Below, one piece after another: positions 32,473 through 35,357 of a DNA stretch of 35,357 nt. Numbering within the stretch: position 1 is the stretch's first letter; every line of letters begins with the position of its first letter. This DNA is from Candidatus Falkowiibacteriota bacterium (GTDB lineage Bacteria; Patescibacteriota; Patescibacteriia; Patescibacteriales; UBA12465): contig JAACPL010000011.1 in assembly GCA_009995495.1 (NCBI GenBank), forward strand, positions 1 through 35,357, read 5' to 3'. A program made the position numbers and the translations under genes. The notes under the pieces were generated by a model, which saw nothing but the letters and a program-made list of their open reading frames with translations, ran no database searches and was not told the DNA's origin.

Positions 32473-32516
32473 AAAACCGCTTAAAGCTACTATTTCAAAA
32501 AGCTCTAAACGGTTTT
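32473..32516 (-). terminator. Terminator of the lamin-tail surface protein gene
   Basis: A 16-bp stem (32501-32516 with 32473-32488) with a 12-base loop, T-rich afterwards on the minus strand. The two irregular pairs are G-U in minus-strand RNA only, matching the direction of the gene at 32558. Confidence 0.8.
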
Positions 32517-32557
32517 CTTTATATTATATTAGCTAAAATATAACTAACATCTTCATA

Positions 32558-35357
32558 CTAAGGCTCTATATTTGGTCTTGTCTCTTGATAAATGTCGTAA
32601 ATTTCTGAGTCTTTTAACACCCCCTTAAAAATCATTAAATCATCAATCGCAGAAGCCTGTGAATCGGATGATATTTTCAAAGTATCTATTAACTCAGTCC
32701 CAAGTTGAAACGGAATTTGCTCTTTAGTTAAACGATTCTCAGCATCCACAAATAGTTTTAACTTATACTGAGAAGAGTCATAGACTAAGGCCAGATGATG
32801 CCAAGAACCATCATTAGGTATAAGAGATGTAATTCCTTGAGCTAAAATAGCTTCCCCCCCATTAAAAATATAACTTTGTCGATTATAATCAAGTGTTAAA
32901 CCAAACTTCCCCACCACATTCTCTTGTGAATCATTTTCCAATAAAGATAAGCGCACTCGCCCTTCGTCTGGGTGCGAAGCATTACGCCACCAAAAAGCTA
33001 AGGACAAATCTTGACAGGCTAAAGGATGTGAAAAATCAACTGAAATCGGAGCATAATTATTAACAAGAGCAGCATAATTATTAGGGGCACGGCTAGTCCA
33101 AGATTCCTGATCAATATATAATAGTTCAGCGCCAATCTTATCATGAGCAAGATTTTCATTATATTCATTAAATTCCCAATGATGTAAAAGTTCAGCCTCT
33201 GGCGGAATTTTAAGTAGTGAGCGTGGACCCAGAGCTAAATCGCGAAATAAGATTTCTGCAATTTCTTCCTGAGATAAAGCTCGGTCCCAAATCGCTATTT
33301 CATCAAACGACATTGACCCTATCCCACCAGACAAAGCAAAATAATTCATCTCGGGGAGATTAGCTAAAAAATTACGACGTAGTATTTCTTGACCATTAGA
33401 ATAAAGAGCCCAATAATTTTCTGGGCGATTAACAACTAAAGTAAAGTAATTCCAGCTATCACCAAAATCAGTATTAGTATAAATATTTGCACCATCAATT
33501 ACGCCACCAATATTAACTAAACCAGGCTCCACAGAAACTGAAAAAGAATTTCCATAGAGATTAGTTAAAGAAAGATCAATTCTCGGCCAGTGATAGTCAT
33601 TATGATGATAAAAACCAATACTAAAAGTATCCATATCAAGACCCTTAACTAAGTCCCCAGAAAAATTTCCGGGATGATATCCAAATTTCCTCCCACAAGC
33701 CCATTTACCAACAATTACTTGGCCCGCAAAATCAGCATAACAATCGTCAAAGTGCCAAAGATATTTAAGCCCTTCCGAACTTTGTGTTTCCCAAAAATCC
33801 TCAGGATTATTTCCCGACTCTTCATCAATATAAAAATAATCATAAGTCAAAGAAAAATCTAAAGAATTATTATTAGTTGTTTGAGTTCTTTCCAAAAAAT
33901 AACGATCAGGAATTGTTTGAGCGTGACTATCGCCTAAATAATAAAGAGCATTAAGGCCATAACCGACTAAATCTACTATATCCTCATCGTCACCGGAACT
34001 TATTGGCCCTCTTCCTAAGAAAATTGAATAATCAGACCCGGATAAATTAAATTCAATTCTAGTGGCAATCGCATCAGCTATTTCTAAAAGTCTATTAGAA
34101 GCTCCTTCTCTAACAATTAAATAAGTTGAACTAGCTTCAAGTATTGTTCCTCTTTGATAATGACCATCAAGCGGGTCGCCAATTCTCATCATAATCGCGG
34201 GATCGGAAGCGGTTTTAGTTTTTTCTAAACGAAAATTATAAGAGGCTAAATCTATATCATAATTACTATAATTAACTAACTCAATATAATCATCATTAGC
34301 AAAAACACCAATTTTTTGAATCATGACTGATTTTAAAGCTAAGGCAAATTCATCGTCTTCATTACTTTCAGGCATTAACTCATCCTCGGGTAAAGGGGGC
34401 ACTTCATCATCAGGTAAAGGGGGCACTTCATCATCAGGTAAAGGGGGCACTTCATCATCAGGTAAAGGGGGCACTTCATCATCAGGAGGCGGAACATCAT
34501 CAGCCGGTGGCGGAGGATTGTTTGGAGGTGGAGGATTGTTTGGTGACGGTGGAGTCGTAGAATTTTCATTATTATTTTCCGCCTGCCAAGCACTGATAGC
34601 CGCTGGATCCGATGAAAGTAATAAATTATAATCAAGACTATTATTATTTTTGTAAGCAAAGCGATTAAGAAAATGGTAATCTTCAATTTTAGATGCTGGG
34701 GCTGAACCTAAATAATATATCGCATCTGAACCAAAACCAACAACATCAACTATATCCTCATCTTCATAGGAACTTATAGCTCCTACACCAAGATAAACTG
34801 TTTGGTTTAAACCAGTCAAATTAAAATCAGTCCGCGTCGCAATTGCATCCGCCCGACTTAAATAATAATTAGTAGCAGAATTTCTAACAATTAAATAGTA
34901 ACCTTTAGCAGGAATGGTTGTGTCTCCAGGATAAGAGCCATCAGCCTCGTTACCAATCCTCATCATAATTCCCGGATCAATAGCGGTTTTAGCTTTTTCT
35001 AAACGATAATTTGCGGCTAAAAGATCAATGGCAAAATTATTAGGGTTATAAAGTTCAATAAAATCATTATCACCCGTTGTATAAATTTTACTAATTTTTA
35101 ATGTTTCCGCCGCAACCTCATTTTTCATAACATTTAAATTAGTAACTTCTTCAACTCCATGTTGAGGGTGCGTTGAGCTTTGATTTATTGTATTTGAAGC
35201 TTTAATTGAAGAGCTTGATGTTTGAGGTAAAGAGCTTGATGTTTGAGGTAAAGAGCTTGATGTTTGAGGTGAAGAGCTTGATGTTTGAGGTAAAGAGCTT
35301 GATGTTTGAGGTGCTACTGTTATCAAAGAATTCAAACTAGCTTTAACTTTTTCTAAA
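32558..35357 (-). CDS. Lamin-tail/LamG surface protein, 5' end outside window
   Basis: At least 932 residues; the frame is open to the window edge (residues ahead of the TTG at 35335 read LEKVKAS), so the true start lies outside. Order from the N-terminal side: a Ser/Pro/Gln linker with five 7-residue PQTSSSL-type repeats (35211-35312); lamin-tail domain 1 (about 34600-35110); a proline/aspartate linker with four DDEVPPLP units (34389-34484); lamin-tail domain 2 (about 33840-34330); then two LamG/concanavalin-A-like domains (about 33230-33770 and 32560-33210). The lamin-tail domains are near duplicates (RLEKAKTAIDPGIMMRIG and RLEKTKTASDPAIMMRIG). Probably an extracellular adhesion or glycan-binding protein; signal and anchor are not visible here. 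Confidence 0.85.
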   Translation of the reverse strand, partial: LEKVKASLNSLITVAPQTSSSLPQTSSSSPQTSSSLPQTSSSLPQTSSSSIKASNTINQSSTHPQHGVEEVTNLNVMKNEVAAETLKISKIYTTGDNDFIELYNPNNFAIDLLAANYRLEKAKTAIDPGIMMRIGNEADGSYPGDTTIPAKGYYLIVRNSATNYYLSRADAIATRTDFNLTGLNQTVYLGVGAISSYEDEDIVDVVGFGSDAIYYLGSAPASKIEDYHFLNRFAYKNNNSLDYNLLLSSDPAAISAWQAENNNENSTTPPSPNNPPPPNNPPPPADDVPPPDDEVPPLPDDEVPPLPDDEVPPLPDDEVPPLPEDELMPESNEDDEFALALKSVMIQKIGVFANDDYIELVNYSNYDIDLASYNFRLEKTKTASDPAIMMRIGDPLDGHYQRGTILEASSTYLIVREGASNRLLEIADAIATRIEFNLSGSDYSIFLGRGPISSGDDEDIVDLVGYGLNALYYLGDSHAQTIPDRYFLERTQTTNNNSLDFSLTYDYFYIDEESGNNPEDFWETQSSEGLKYLWHFDDCYADFAGQVIVGKWACGRKFGYHPGNFSGDLVKGLDMDTFSIGFYHHNDYHWPRIDLSLTNLYGNSFSVSVEPGLVNIGGVIDGANIYTNTDFGDSWNYFTLVVNRPENYWALYSNGQEILRRNFLANLPEMNYFALSGGIGSMSFDEIAIWDRALSQEEIAEILFRDLALGPRSLLKIPPEAELLHHWEFNEYNENLAHDKIGAELLYIDQESWTSRAPNNYAALVNNYAPISVDFSHPLACQDLSLAFWWRNASHPDEGRVRLSLLENDSQENVVGKFGLTLDYNRQSYIFNGGEAILAQGITSLIPNDGSWHHLALVYDSSQYKLKLFVDAENRLTKEQIPFQLGTELIDTLKISSDSQASAIDDLMIFKGVLKDSEIYDIYQETRPNIEP
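34389..34484. repeat. Four tandem 24-bp repeats in the surface protein gene
   Basis: Four consecutive 24-base units (34389-34412, 34413-34436, 34437-34460, 34461-34484), identical or nearly so at the DNA level, each coding DDEVPPLP on the minus strand. The flanks continue as related proline-rich sequence. DNA-level identity points to recent slippage or recombination. There are no spacers, so this is not CRISPR. Confidence 0.9.
35211..35312. repeat. Tandem 21-bp repeats in the surface protein gene
   Basis: Four full 21-base units beginning at 35211, 35232, 35253 and 35274, plus a partial unit at 35295-35312, coding a Ser-rich PQTSSSL-type linker on the minus strand. Units differ at only one or two bases (LPQT and SPQT variants). 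Likely a flexible stalk that can change length. Confidence 0.85.

Noticed and set aside
34389-34484. CRISPR-like array
   Set aside because: Units are directly adjacent without spacers and lie inside a coding region.
34323-34686. Plus-strand ORF (34323-34631) and second minus-strand frame (34375-34686) across the proline-rich linker
   Set aside because: Both arise because the 24-bp repeats keep all frames open; the lamin-tail protein frame explains the region.
35313-35335. TTG at 35335 as the true start of the lamin-tail protein
   Set aside because: The frame is open to the window edge with no stop, there is no signal peptide after the TTG, and the repeat linker begins at once; a start outside the window is more likely.
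368-35357. UGA or UAG reassignment suggested by the extension at 25878-25997
   Set aside because: All conserved genes end normally under the standard code and none needs readthrough of UAG or UGA to reach full length.

Overview
The window looks like a piece of a Patescibacteria (Candidate Phyla Radiation) chromosome, probably of the Parcubacteria/Falkowbacteria type. This rests on the low GC content, tightly packed genes, short versions of core enzymes (pyruvate kinase without its C-terminal domain, MurF without its N-terminal domain), a DUF4012 surface protein, a lamin-tail-domain surface protein, and an RNase P RNA whose P15 region is a bare hairpin. I infer the taxon from these traits and did no database search. 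Full-length conserved proteins read through with standard stop codons, so the UGA-recoding lineages (Gracilibacteria, Absconditabacteria) are unlikely. Every protein gene I accept is on the minus strand.

Layout in order of transcription (right to left). (1) 35357-32558: the 3' part of a large surface protein with two lamin-tail domains and two LamG-like domains, cut by the window edge and ending in a strong terminator. (2) 32432-32065: rnpB with its own promoter. (3) 32019-27111: a glycan operon with a polyprenyl-phosphate sugar-1-phosphate transferase and two GT4 glycosyltransferases, ending in mnmA and a terminator. (4) 27001-26645 and 26507-25998: two small hypothetical genes; the second has a near-consensus promoter and an unexplained in-frame extension after its stop. 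(5) 25727-22855: a small membrane protein, cysS and a dihydrouridine synthase gene. (6) 22644-14968: a division/wall run mraZ-rsmH-ftsL-ftsI-murF, continuing into rmlD, rmlA and a GT2 gene for dTDP-sugar and rhamnose-type glycan. It has a near-perfect promoter and three 10-bp-spaced MraZ-like boxes. (7) 14896-13838: a sigma-region-4/HARE-HTH fusion regulator with its own promoter(s) and terminator. (8) 13660-368: a collinear run of about 13 kb with a membrane protein of unknown function, GT4, DUF4012 protein, a second surface protein, tgt, pyk, eno, a metallophosphoesterase, rlmN and a NUDIX hydrolase. (9) 1-325: a GC-rich, non-coding, highly structured region with two copies of a repeated RNA-like element, each followed by a terminator hairpin. 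The polarity of the G-U pairs says it is transcribed from the plus strand.

The main themes are cell-surface glycan and protein display, wall synthesis and division, tRNA/rRNA modification and lower glycolysis. The observations most worth checking are the plus-strand structured RNA at 1-325, a Tgt that has lost all four zinc ligands, the RNase P RNA without a GGU loop, the MraZ operator, the sigma4-HARE fusion, and the almost complete absence of Shine-Dalgarno sequences.
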